Shown one piece after another: positions 7,315 to 15,397 of a stretch of DNA of 41,891 bases. Within the stretch, counting starts at the first letter, position 1. The number at the start of each line of letters is the position of its first letter. A model generated the notes under the pieces. That model was not told the origin of the DNA and did not search any database. It worked only from the letters and a program-made list of their open reading frames with translations. Source of the stretch: Chitinophagaceae bacterium (GTDB taxonomy: Bacteria > Bacteroidota > Bacteroidia > Chitinophagales > Chitinophagaceae); contig CANGSR010000005.1 in assembly GCA_947456055.1 (NCBI GenBank), positions 1-41,891 of the forward strand, in the 5' to 3' direction. Both the position numbers and the translations under genes were made by a program.

Positions 7315-8127
7315 ATGGTCTCCTTCCCCAATTGCAAAATAAATCTAGGTCTCTACATCACCCGTAAACGTAATGATGGGTATCACGACCTTGAAACCGT
7401 ATTTTATCCTGTAGGATTAAAAGATGCACTAGAGGTAGTTCCTGCCCAGGTCACAACCTTGTACATGAGCGGACTGGAAGTAGCTGGTAACCAGGCAGAT
7501 AATTTGGTACTTAAAGCATGGCAATTATTGCACGACTTGTTCCCTGCCAAAGTACCTACTCTGGATATTTACTTGCACAAGGCTATCCCTATGGGTGCGG
7601 GAATGGGTGGTGGGTCGGCAGATGGGGCATTTATGCTGCGCTTGCTCAATGAGTATTGCCAACTAGGTCTTTCTGCTAACGAATTGATTCCTTTGGCTTT
7701 AAAATTGGGTAGCGATTGCCCATTTTTCATTTTGAATGCACCCCAGTTTGCCACTGGCCGTGGCGAACAAATGTCACCGGTAGAAATCTCTTTATCAGCT
7801 TATAGTCTTCAATTGGTTTGCCCAAAAGTACATGTATCCACAGGCAAGGCATTTGGATTAATCACACCCCGCCCTGCACCCTATAATTTGAGGCAAATTC
7901 TATCCCTACCTATAGATCAATGGAAAGATACAATTTCGAATGATTTTGAGGCTCCGGTTTTCGGCCAGCATCCTGCTTTGGCAGCAATCAAATCGCAGCT
8001 TTATGCACAGGGAGCTATCTATGCATCTATGAGTGGCAGCGGTAGTACCCTTTTTGGTATTTTTCCTAAAGGAGTAATGGCTGAAATAACTTCTACACTA
8101 GAATTTGAAACCAAATATATCCGATAA
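7315..8127 (+). CDS. ispE: 4-diphosphocytidyl-2-C-methyl-D-erythritol kinase
   Basis: GHMP-family kinase that phosphorylates CDP-methylerythritol in the MEP isoprenoid pathway. The 270 residues are slightly short of the E. coli enzyme but complete. Lys8 lies in the start segment FPNCKINLGLYI, the glycine-rich ATP loop is PMGAGMGGGSADG at 93-104, and Asp134 lies in KLGSDCPFF. A C-terminal MSGSGSTLFGIF motif is also typical. The start codon follows the ten-unit heptanucleotide tract directly. It is transcribed divergently from the ABC ATPase. dxs of the same pathway lies 17 kb away. Confidence 0.96.
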   Translation: MVSFPNCKINLGLYITRKRNDGYHDLETVFYPVGLKDALEVVPAQVTTLYMSGLEVAGNQADNLVLKAWQLLHDLFPAKVPTLDIYLHKAIPMGAGMGGGSADGAFMLRLLNEYCQLGLSANELIPLALKLGSDCPFFILNAPQFATGRGEQMSPVEISLSAYSLQLVCPKVHVSTGKAFGLITPRPAPYNLRQILSLPIDQWKDTISNDFEAPVFGQHPALAAIKSQLYAQGAIYASMSGSGSTLFGIFPKGVMAEITSTLEFETKYIR

Positions 8128-8179
8128 ATTAATGAGCCCAGCTTACCAATATTTCCAAAACATTACCAAATAATAATGT

Positions 8180-8207
8180 TTTGGATAAGGCAGGCTAAGT
8201 ACTTTTG
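8180..8207 (+). promoter_or_regulatory. Candidate Bacteroidota promoter for the WG-repeat gene
   Basis: The -7 element TACTTTTG (8200-8207) matches TAnnTTTG exactly. A TTTG at 8180-8183 lies 16 nt upstream, slightly short for the -33 spacing. Transcription would start near 8213, leaving a leader of about 27 nt before the ATG at 8240. Confidence 0.5.
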
Positions 8208-8239
8208 CAGGGCGAATAATAACAATCAAAAACATTTTT

Positions 8240-9094
8240 ATGAGCGATACAAGTGCACGTATTATACCTCTGGGTGGCAATCCGGAGCAATCAAATTCAA
8301 CCAATGGTGAGTTATTGATACCTTTCCGCAGGGGAGACAATTGGGGATTTTGCAAGCAAGACAAGACCATTGTAATCTCAGCAAAATATGAGAACTGCAA
8401 CCCATTTTCAGAGGGTTTGGCAGCGTTTATGCAGCACGAAAAATGCGGTTATTTAGATGCTACAGGCAAGGTTATCATCCCGGCAAAATGGGACTATTGC
8501 GGCATGTTCAAAGAAGGATATGCCGTAGTTGAAAAGAAGAATAAGTACGGTTATATAGATATAACAGGGAAAGAGGTTATAGCGATGACTTTTGATGATG
8601 CCGAAGATTTTATTGATGGTATAGCTATAGCAGCTAAAAAAGATAAGTACGGTTTTATTGATAAGACTGGCAAGATAGTAGTTCCGCTTAAATTAGACCT
8701 GGTTACACCTTTTCATAATGGCATTGCCTTTGTAGCTAAGGGTGATGAAGAGTTTTGCATAGATATGACAGGTAATGAAGTGCCTGCTCCTGAAACTGTA
8801 TACTTTGATGGTCTTGCATTGGTATTGAATGATGATGACCAATTCGGTTATGAAGACGAGAGTGGTAAACTGGTTATCCCTCACCAATTCGAATGGGCTA
8901 AAGATTTTTCAGAGGGTCTTGCTGCGGTATGTATAGATGATTTGTGGGGCTTTATTGATAAGACCGGAAAAATAGTAATACCATGCCAATACGAAGAAGA
9001 AGTTGACGACTTCGCAGGTGGCCTTGCAATGGTGGAAATAGATGGCGAACTAGGCTATATAGACAAAAACGGTACCGAGTTCTGGGATATGTAG
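8240..9094 (+). CDS. WG-repeat protein
   Basis: Seven full WG (KWG) repeats plus a partial one, each about 33-35 residues, of the pattern [W/Y]G[F/Y]IDxTGKxVIPxxF...F.[E/D]GLA.V. The units begin around residues 33, 72, 105, 139, 173, 204 and 239. No signal peptide is visible, so it is probably cytoplasmic, although WG proteins are often secreted. The repeats are thought to form a beta-propeller or solenoid for protein contact; no enzymatic motif is present. The protein is acidic. It is a single gene with its own promoter-like sequence and a strong shared terminator. Confidence 0.85.
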   Translation: MSDTSARIIPLGGNPEQSNSTNGELLIPFRRGDNWGFCKQDKTIVISAKYENCNPFSEGLAAFMQHEKCGYLDATGKVIIPAKWDYCGMFKEGYAVVEKKNKYGYIDITGKEVIAMTFDDAEDFIDGIAIAAKKDKYGFIDKTGKIVVPLKLDLVTPFHNGIAFVAKGDEEFCIDMTGNEVPAPETVYFDGLALVLNDDDQFGYEDESGKLVIPHQFEWAKDFSEGLAAVCIDDLWGFIDKTGKIVIPCQYEEEVDDFAGGLAMVEIDGELGYIDKNGTEFWDM

Positions 9095-9113
9095 TCGGAG
9101 AGATAATATACTT

Positions 9114-9151
9114 AAATGGGTTGCCTGGTTTCATAATCAGGTAACCCATTT
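9114..9151. terminator. Bidirectional terminator between convergent genes
   Basis: 9114-9127 pairs with 9138-9151 over 14 bp (one G-T pair, 10-nt loop). A T-rich run follows on the plus side and an A-rich arm base gives T residues on the minus side. It serves the WG-repeat gene, and its right arm ends directly at the stop codon of the convergent SirB1-like gene. Confidence 0.75.
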
Positions 9152-10033
9152 TTATTGTGGCTCATTAGCAACCATCAATTGCATGAGTAGCTGTATTTCA
9201 TCAGCCTTTTCCTCGTCACGTTTATATCTGTAACAAAGTGCTAACTCTTCCAGCATTTTATAGATAATGCGCTTGGAAAGAATGGGGGCATAAAATAACT
9301 CCGTTCCTTTTACATTAATCTTCTTCAGGTAGGTTTCTACATCCTTATGGGTATATATCATCCCACTTATAGGGTCGATATAAAATTTTACCTGATTTAT
9401 TCCCTCCGATTCAAGGCTGAAGAAACTATGAAGCGTATCGATATAGGCGAAGATGAATTGACGAGGCACATCAACAGCGAAAATCGGTATATCCAACACA
9501 TCGCACAGAGCCAGATATAATATACCTATACTGTAGGAGTTACCTTGCCTGCTTTCCAGCATCTGGTTTAGGCAGAAGTGTTTTGGCTCACGCTCGGTCA
9601 ATTCATGCCCGTTGAGCTTGTAATAATTATAAAGTATGCTATTGATCACATTTGCTTGCTCCAGGGGGGTAAGGTAATTATTGAGCTCCATCCAAATATT
9701 GCGGCGCATGTGCTCAAACTGGGTAAGGATATAGGCAAGGCTTAGGTCGGGATACTGGTAACGGGCTATTAATATAGCACCTTTCAATAGGTCTGGGTTT
9801 TCGGCTTTGCTCCAATTAAGGAAATCCTGTTGTAGCTCATTGAAATGTACCCTGTGTATGAGTAACTCAATGCGGCTCTGTATTGATTCATCAATCGTAT
9901 GCTCCCACAGTTGCTCCAACTTTGGGATTATTTCCTTTCCATAATCCATTAGCTTATTGGCAACAGTGTCATAGACCTCATTATCGGGGTCGTCAATTAA
10001 TCTCAACAATGCGCTTATTTCGTTATTGGACAT
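9152..10033 (-). CDS. SirB1/YchA-like transglutaminase-fold protein
   Basis: A 293-residue protein whose residues about 90-225 match the SirB1 N-terminal (Transglut_core2) domain: LNQMLESRQGNSYSIGILYLALC, then IPIFAVDVPRQFIFAY. The classic Cys of active transglutaminases is not at the usual place (SRQGNSYSIG instead of a catalytic Cys), as is usual for this family, so catalysis is doubtful. The N-terminal 80 residues look like HEAT-type helices. The role of SirB1-like proteins is unclear. A good promoter lies so close that the mRNA may be almost leaderless. Confidence 0.82.
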   Translation of the reverse strand: MSNNEISALLRLIDDPDNEVYDTVANKLMDYGKEIIPKLEQLWEHTIDESIQSRIELLIHRVHFNELQQDFLNWSKAENPDLLKGAILIARYQYPDLSLAYILTQFEHMRRNIWMELNNYLTPLEQANVINSILYNYYKLNGHELTEREPKHFCLNQMLESRQGNSYSIGILYLALCDVLDIPIFAVDVPRQFIFAYIDTLHSFFSLESEGINQVKFYIDPISGMIYTHKDVETYLKKINVKGTELFYAPILSKRIIYKMLEELALCYRYKRDEEKADEIQLLMQLMVANEPQ

Positions 10034-10041
10034 AGGATTGC

Positions 10042-10075
10042 CAAATATAAATAGTTAAACCGAAATAGCACCAAA
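10042..10075 (-). promoter_or_regulatory. Candidate promoter for the SirB1-like gene
   Basis: On the minus strand TTTG (10075-10072), a 22-nt spacer and TATATTTG (10049-10042) match the Bacteroidota consensus. Initiation 6-7 nt downstream would fall at about 10035, within a few bases of the ATG at 10033. Confidence 0.6.
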
Positions 10076-10155
10076 CCTGGCCCCCTGAAAAGTAAACACG
10101 AAATGCACACCATGGGGATAGCCTTTTATGAGATAAGAAATCACCTTATTATTTC

Positions 10156-12690
10156 TTATCTCTTTACCAATAATGCCCCTGTAAAAATATCATGTTCACC
10201 CTCTGATAGTTTTAAGGCATTCAGCTTCACCACGTAATAATAAGTGCCATCAGGCACAGACTCACCATTGCTTTGCCTTCCAAACCAGTCATTATTATAG
10301 TTGCTTTTCTGATAAAGGGAATTACCCCATTTGTCAAATACTTGCACACTATTTTTAGGGAATTTATCTATGCCTTCCACCACCCATGTATCATTTATCC
10401 CATCACCATTGGGGGTTATAGCATCATGCACTATTATACCACATGCCTCAGTCCTTACCCTGAAAGTATCAGTAGCCACGCATACAGAAAAGGTTCTTAC
10501 TACAAAGTAGGTGCCGGCATTAGTTACCGCTTGTTCATTGCCGGTGTTTCCTGTATTCCAGGTATATTGCCAGGCATTGGGCGAATGTACTTGTAGTTTT
10601 ATTTGAGTAAACTCTTCAACACAGGCCATGGTATCAGCAGGTGATATCGTAGCAACAGGAATAATTACTGATAAGCTATCCCTAAAAGTACAACCATATT
10701 GAGATGCTATAAAGGAATAGACACCTGATTGCGCCACTAAAAACGTATTGGCAGTTGAACTATCCTGCCAGATATAACTTACCCCATTATTGGGCAAGTA
10801 ATAGTAAAATGCAGCACAGGCAACAGTATCAGGTGCCAGAGAAAAATGCAGGTTCTTTGATCCATCCTTTATCTTGAAACTGTCTATATGTACCAATGCA
10901 TCACATCCCTTCCCTGATTTACACAGCACCCAGTAAATGCCGGTATCGCCTATAGGTAATACTGTATCAGTATTTGATGTATTCCAATAATAATTGGTAA
11001 AGCCGGTACTCGATTGTAATAAAAGGCTTGAATTGGTGCAAAGAAAAGAATCAGATAGCATTGATGATGAATCGGATGGAGGGTTATTAATCACCTTGAA
11101 AGTATCAGCCAGATAAATGCAAAGGCCATGGCCGACTACAATATCTGTGCCTGCATTGTGCACCATTAGGCGATCACTGGTAGCCCCTGTATTCCAAAGG
11201 TAGGTGTCGAAACCTGATGGAGCCTTAAGTAATAAACTATCTCCTAGGCAAACCACCTGATGCAGGTCCATTGTGTCAATACCCAACTTATGCCTGTATT
11301 TGGCAATAAATACATTTTCATAGGTTGGTATTAAAGAGTCGCCACAAGGCAGGTAAACCGGGGCAGCAACATCTCCACAAAGAAAAATATTCCCTTTATA
11401 ATCGCAGACCATATCGCAAAAATCATCCCCGCCGGATGCGATGCTTGTGGCCTCAATTAGATGCCCCGCCGAAGTGTAACCTATTAGAAACAGGTTGTCA
11501 GCATGTATTGAATCCATAACCAGATGGTAGCTATCCAGGAAAAGGTCGCCACTATGAAAGCCATTTACCCACACATTATTACAAGGGTCGGTGGTAATAC
11601 CAAATGCCATCACATTGCTATCGCTCATTATGTTTTTAAGCCATGCTACCTTACCACTACTATCTAATTTTAGTAAAAAGCCACCTACAAATGCACCAAT
11701 TGGGCAGTAAGCTGTATCATTACCAAAAGCCAATACACCAAGAATTCCAGATATATAGATACTCCCTGCATTATCAGCTGCGCAGTGTTGTACCGAAACA
11801 CTAAAAGATACATCACTATGCCTTACCCATATCTCATGCCCGTCCAGGTCGAAACGGGCAATAAAAGTATGTAAGTCACCCGAAGCGGCATCACTACCAT
11901 CTATCACATCCCCTCCATTAAAACTAAGGTTAGATGATTTGGTTTCACCTGTTAGGTAAATATGTTTATCTGGTGTTATCGAAAGCCCCATAGCTAAATC
12001 CTTGTCGCTACCAGAAATTCCCTGCGCCCAAATGACATTACCCAATGTGTCGAATTTGGCTAGAAAAATATCAGTGCCCCCAAGATTATTTAAATGAAAT
12101 GTACCAATAGTGGGATTGTTATTATAGTTGCAGGTTATGTATACGCTTCCCTTATTATCAATGGCCATTGCGCCAAGATTGTTATAGTATATGTAATGAC
12201 CAAAATTGGTCTGTAAAAAATCTCGTCTCATTTTTACATCGCCAACATTAGTAGCCCATAGGAAATGGCCATCGGGAGCAAACTTAGCCAGGAAATACTG
12301 AGAAAGAGTATCGGGCACCCCTGTATTTTCCAGTAGGGTATCACCGATTCCAACAGCGTAGTTATCATTCAATGCCAGGATATACACATTGCCCCATGGG
12401 TCTGTGGCAATACTTATGGGGGCAGCGGTACTAGCTCCAGTACCCCATAAATAATTGCCTAGCGAGTCGTATTTAATCAGAAACATTTCAGCAAGCAGAG
12501 TATCCATGCCAAATACCATGGTGTCATTGGCAAACGTATACCCTGCCCCGTAAACATTGCCCCATTTATCTGTTGCCGCACATAGCCCCTCACTAATACC
12601 ATGTCTATCACTTCGCCCCCATTCCCATCCCTGAGCAAGGGTAGGTAACACAATAAAAATAGTTATGATGATAAATAGTACTTTTTTCAT
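10156..12690 (-). CDS. Secreted propeller protein with gliding-motility-type C-terminal domain
   Basis: An 844-residue exported protein. It has an N-terminal Sec signal (MKKVLFIIITIFIVLPTLAQ). Residues about 20-470 carry repeated SBBP-like propeller blades of the form 'DKWGNVYGAGYT..., FLIKYDSLGNYLWG', i.e. motifs naming a local segment followed by an FxAKFD/LGNxxWA strand. Residues about 480-750 are several Ig-like/PKD-type strands, each with LWNTGAT- or YYWNTSNT-like motifs. The last 90 residues match the gliding-motility-associated C-terminal domain (CHU_C): AITPNGDGINDTWVVEG, VQVFDKWGNSLYQ, PDGTYYYVVKL. That domain directs export by the type IX system and surface attachment. The biological target is unknown. 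Confidence 0.88.
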   Translation of the reverse strand: MKKVLFIIITIFIVLPTLAQGWEWGRSDRHGISEGLCAATDKWGNVYGAGYTFANDTMVFGMDTLLAEMFLIKYDSLGNYLWGTGASTAAPISIATDPWGNVYILALNDNYAVGIGDTLLENTGVPDTLSQYFLAKFAPDGHFLWATNVGDVKMRRDFLQTNFGHYIYYNNLGAMAIDNKGSVYITCNYNNNPTIGTFHLNNLGGTDIFLAKFDTLGNVIWAQGISGSDKDLAMGLSITPDKHIYLTGETKSSNLSFNGGDVIDGSDAASGDLHTFIARFDLDGHEIWVRHSDVSFSVSVQHCAADNAGSIYISGILGVLAFGNDTAYCPIGAFVGGFLLKLDSSGKVAWLKNIMSDSNVMAFGITTDPCNNVWVNGFHSGDLFLDSYHLVMDSIHADNLFLIGYTSAGHLIEATSIASGGDDFCDMVCDYKGNIFLCGDVAAPVYLPCGDSLIPTYENVFIAKYRHKLGIDTMDLHQVVCLGDSLLLKAPSGFDTYLWNTGATSDRLMVHNAGTDIVVGHGLCIYLADTFKVINNPPSDSSSMLSDSFLCTNSSLLLQSSTGFTNYYWNTSNTDTVLPIGDTGIYWVLCKSGKGCDALVHIDSFKIKDGSKNLHFSLAPDTVACAAFYYYLPNNGVSYIWQDSSTANTFLVAQSGVYSFIASQYGCTFRDSLSVIIPVATISPADTMACVEEFTQIKLQVHSPNAWQYTWNTGNTGNEQAVTNAGTYFVVRTFSVCVATDTFRVRTEACGIIVHDAITPNGDGINDTWVVEGIDKFPKNSVQVFDKWGNSLYQKSNYNNDWFGRQSNGESVPDGTYYYVVKLNALKLSEGEHDIFTGALLVKR

Positions 12691-13052
12691 AGGCTTTTTA
12701 AAGGAACGACATCAATAGTATAGACGTAAATTTTAGGGATAAGCTTGGGTTTTAGTGATAAATTAAAATTCAATGTTAGCAAAAGATAATTAGCCTAAAA
12801 TCATTTCACTATCACATGTTTATTAATTGTAGAAATGAGGAACCCACATAAAATTTGGATTTCATAGAATTGCTTCTAAATGGATTTTACAAGCCTATAT
12901 AGGTTTTGTTATTCATCGTCCATGGTATCCCGAAGGACTAAAATGTGAATAGAACCTGGTTTCACCGCAGGGCTATTTCAAACTTATTAAAATAGCAACC
13001 CCTATTATTATTTTGCAAAATGCATTGCATGTTTGGGTACTTGATTATTAAA
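12691..13052. other. Gene-free spacer of 362 bp
   Basis: No credible open reading frame. It contains several short perfect palindromes (CCTATATAGG near 12896, TTTTGCAAAA near 13012) and a minus-strand TAAGTTTG near 12977 without a proper -33 box. I see no clear terminator for the cytochrome gene or promoter for the secreted propeller protein. Confidence 0.55.
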
Positions 13053-15011
13053 CTAATTCCCCAAATCCATTATCATAGCCCTTGCCTTTTGGTTTTCTGG
13101 GTGTTTTTGTAGCAAGTGGGCAAGGCTGCTGCGGGCTTTGTCAGGTTGGTTGCTATTGTGGTAGTACACAGCAAGGTTGATGAGGTTTTGCTCATAATCG
13201 GGGTCAAGGTTTTCGGCTTTTTTCAGATAGTCGTAAGCCATGGTGGCATTGCCTTGCTGCATATAAATATAGCCCAGGTTGGTATTGGCACTGGTATGGT
13301 TGGGGTTTTCGCTGATTACGAATTCAAACACTTTTTTGGCTTCGTCCAATTTATTCAGGGCCAACATGCATATGCCATACTTGTTTTCAAAGTCCATAGA
13401 GTATTTCCATATTTCGGTGGCACGCTGATACCAGGCAAGTGCACTATCAGCATGTTGCAATTGGAAGTATGCCTCGCCTATGCGGTAAGCAGTCCATGCG
13501 TCTTTTATGGCTGCGGGTTTTAATGGGGCTGCATAACTGATTACCTTCTCGTAATCGTGTAGCAGGAAGTAAACCCTTATATAGTCACGGTTCTGCTTTT
13601 TGGTGGCTTCAATATTTGCCGCCCTACCCAGGTACAATAAGGTAGAATCCAGCAAGCCTTTGGACTGGGCATAACGCTCATAAAATTCCATAAACCCTCT
13701 GGCAGTGGTAATATCGTCAGGCTGGGGATTATTATAGCATTTCATACCCAGGAAGGCGGTGATTTTTTTGGTTAGGGTATCATTTTGGGGTTGGCGGCGG
13801 ATATAGTGGTCGGTAACTGCCACATGGGGTATGTCGATACTGCTGTTGTGCGGCATATGGCAGGTTACGCAGTCGTTGTTTATCAGGGCTCGGTTTTTGG
13901 ATGTTTCGCTACACTGTTTTTGGGGTGGGGTACTATGGCAGTTTTGGCAGGCATTGAGGTATTGGCTCCTTGGGGTGAATTTCACGCTTATGTGCGGGTT
14001 GTGGCAGGTGATGCAGCTCATCTTTCCCGACTTCATAAAGCAATTGCTTTTTTTCATCCGCTCCACATGCGATGCCATTATCATTTTGTCCTGGGCACCC
14101 TCATATTCGGGCATAAACACATTGGCCACCTGCGATAGTTTCATTCCCGGCCTGAAATCGAAGAAGGTTTTGCCATCATTAAGCACAGCTATACCTTGCA
14201 GGTGGCACCTTTGGCACACATTATTCTGCAATTCCACAGGGAGCCTGCGGGGGTTTACTATAGAATAATCAGGCCCCTTGCTGGTATCCACCGGAACGGA
14301 ATTCTGCCTTTCCTGCACATGGAGGCTGCCCGGCCCGTGGCAGCGCTCGCAGTCAATGCCCATCTTAAGCGAGGTGAATTTATTTTCACTATTGCGCACA
14401 AATTCGGGATAGCCATTGTGGCAACTCATGCACTCTATCTGTATCAGCCTTGAAAACCGGGTGCTACTGCCTTTTTCAAAACCGGGTGCCATATCCCATT
14501 TTTGCTTTTGGGTATAAAAGGTGATAGGTGCTTGAAATAAATAGCCATTGGTACTAAACAGGTGCGAATTGGTATGCTGCCCCGAACCCACTATAAAGTC
14601 TACTTTCTGAATGCGCTTATGTACGGTATCACCCGCCTCCAGCCTGAACTCCATGATGTAGTAGGCATTGTTTTCCCAATAGGGCTTGTAGTAATAATCA
14701 AGAGCCGAGTCGTAAACAAGTGCATGCTCGGGTGTGAAATCGGCGGCTGATTTCTCCTTGGTAGCCACTCCGAATGACTTACCCATACCTGTTTGCATAT
14801 AGGTGTCGTACACGCCCTGATGGCAACCCCTGCATGTTTCCATGCCTACATAGTGAGCAGAGGTGTCGTAAACATTGCGCCAAAGCGATGGTTCGTGGGC
14901 TTCTTCCTCATCATCCTGTTTTGCTGCAGGGGTATTACAAAAAAATGCAGGCACAGTAAGTGCAAACAAAGCTATAGTGAGCAATATGTTTCGTAAAAGG
15001 CGGGCTTGCAT
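13053..15011 (-). CDS. Seven-heme cytochrome c with C-terminal TPR domain
   Basis: Exported multiheme protein of 652 residues. The N-terminal hydrophobic segment ends in PAFFC, so it is probably lipidated at Cys25 or cleaved close by. Seven CxxCH heme sites lie at residues 60, 194, 221, 266, 333, 355 and 381. Further HNP/HMPH histidines near the last sites could be distal ligands. Residues about 480-645 are TPRs (AWTAYRIGEAYFQLQHADSA, SANTNLGYIYMQQGNATMA). Heme-rich proteins of this layout resemble cytochrome c554-like electron carriers in anaerobic or nitrogen-oxide metabolism, but no reductase or maturation gene adjoins, so the acceptor is unknown. A -7 box lies close to the start. Confidence 0.88.
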   Translation of the reverse strand: MQARLLRNILLTIALFALTVPAFFCNTPAAKQDDEEEAHEPSLWRNVYDTSAHYVGMETCRGCHQGVYDTYMQTGMGKSFGVATKEKSAADFTPEHALVYDSALDYYYKPYWENNAYYIMEFRLEAGDTVHKRIQKVDFIVGSGQHTNSHLFSTNGYLFQAPITFYTQKQKWDMAPGFEKGSSTRFSRLIQIECMSCHNGYPEFVRNSENKFTSLKMGIDCERCHGPGSLHVQERQNSVPVDTSKGPDYSIVNPRRLPVELQNNVCQRCHLQGIAVLNDGKTFFDFRPGMKLSQVANVFMPEYEGAQDKMIMASHVERMKKSNCFMKSGKMSCITCHNPHISVKFTPRSQYLNACQNCHSTPPQKQCSETSKNRALINNDCVTCHMPHNSSIDIPHVAVTDHYIRRQPQNDTLTKKITAFLGMKCYNNPQPDDITTARGFMEFYERYAQSKGLLDSTLLYLGRAANIEATKKQNRDYIRVYFLLHDYEKVISYAAPLKPAAIKDAWTAYRIGEAYFQLQHADSALAWYQRATEIWKYSMDFENKYGICMLALNKLDEAKKVFEFVISENPNHTSANTNLGYIYMQQGNATMAYDYLKKAENLDPDYEQNLINLAVYYHNSNQPDKARSSLAHLLQKHPENQKARAMIMDLGN

Positions 15012-15019
15012 TTGAGGTA

Positions 15020-15027
15020 CAAAAATA
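15020..15027 (-). promoter_or_regulatory. Candidate -7 element of the cytochrome gene
   Basis: Minus-strand TATTTTTG matches TAnnTTTG. Transcription would begin about at 15013, two bases from the ATG at 15011. No good -33 TTTG is visible. Confidence 0.4.
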
Positions 15028-15118
15028 GGGGTATTGGCGAATAGGTGTATTATTAGGGTATAATTATAAATGAATCTAAAAATTCAAATGTGGTAAGGAT
15101 GGGGGAAGTAGGCTGGAA

Positions 15119-15343
15119 TTAGGAATGCAATAATTCGTGAAGAATTTCAGGTGTTAAACCATTTGATGCTGCTTCAAATCCTATCTCGTCCAGCATCTTT
15201 TGGTAATCCTTATTTTCTGCATCATTTATTGCTTTTTTAAGAAACTCTCCAATGATGGTATTGAATTTTTGCCTGGTTGCAGAATTGAAGTTTTTATATG
15301 CTTTGCCGGTTGAGTCATCAACCTCCAGTACAATCCTTTCCAT
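15119..15343 (-). CDS. Small antitoxin-like protein without an adjacent toxin
   Basis: A 74-residue acidic protein. The N-terminal beta strand (MERIVLEVDDSTGKAYKNF) followed by helices and the tail DEIGFEAASNGLTPEILHELL resembles small antitoxins that precede PIN-domain toxin genes in Bacteroidota and cyanobacteria, where the tail wraps the toxin. The 107 bp downstream (15012-15118) have no room for a PIN gene, so the toxin is missing. It lies 54 bp downstream of the TPR gene on the same strand and may share its transcript. The family call is by resemblance only. Confidence 0.65.
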   Translation of the reverse strand: MERIVLEVDDSTGKAYKNFNSATRQKFNTIIGEFLKKAINDAENKDYQKMLDEIGFEAASNGLTPEILHELLHS

Positions 15344-15397
15344 AATATTCTTTTAAATGATTATAAAGCTACGAAATTGTTTGGTAATCGTAAACCA

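Noticed and set aside
13785-14268. Long plus-strand open frames of 117 and 145 codons
   Set aside because: They lie entirely antisense to the conserved heme-binding region of the cytochrome gene and encode no recognisable protein.
15012-15118. Missing toxin gene downstream of the antitoxin-like gene
   Set aside because: Only 107 bp are available and no open frame of PIN-domain length exists on either strand.
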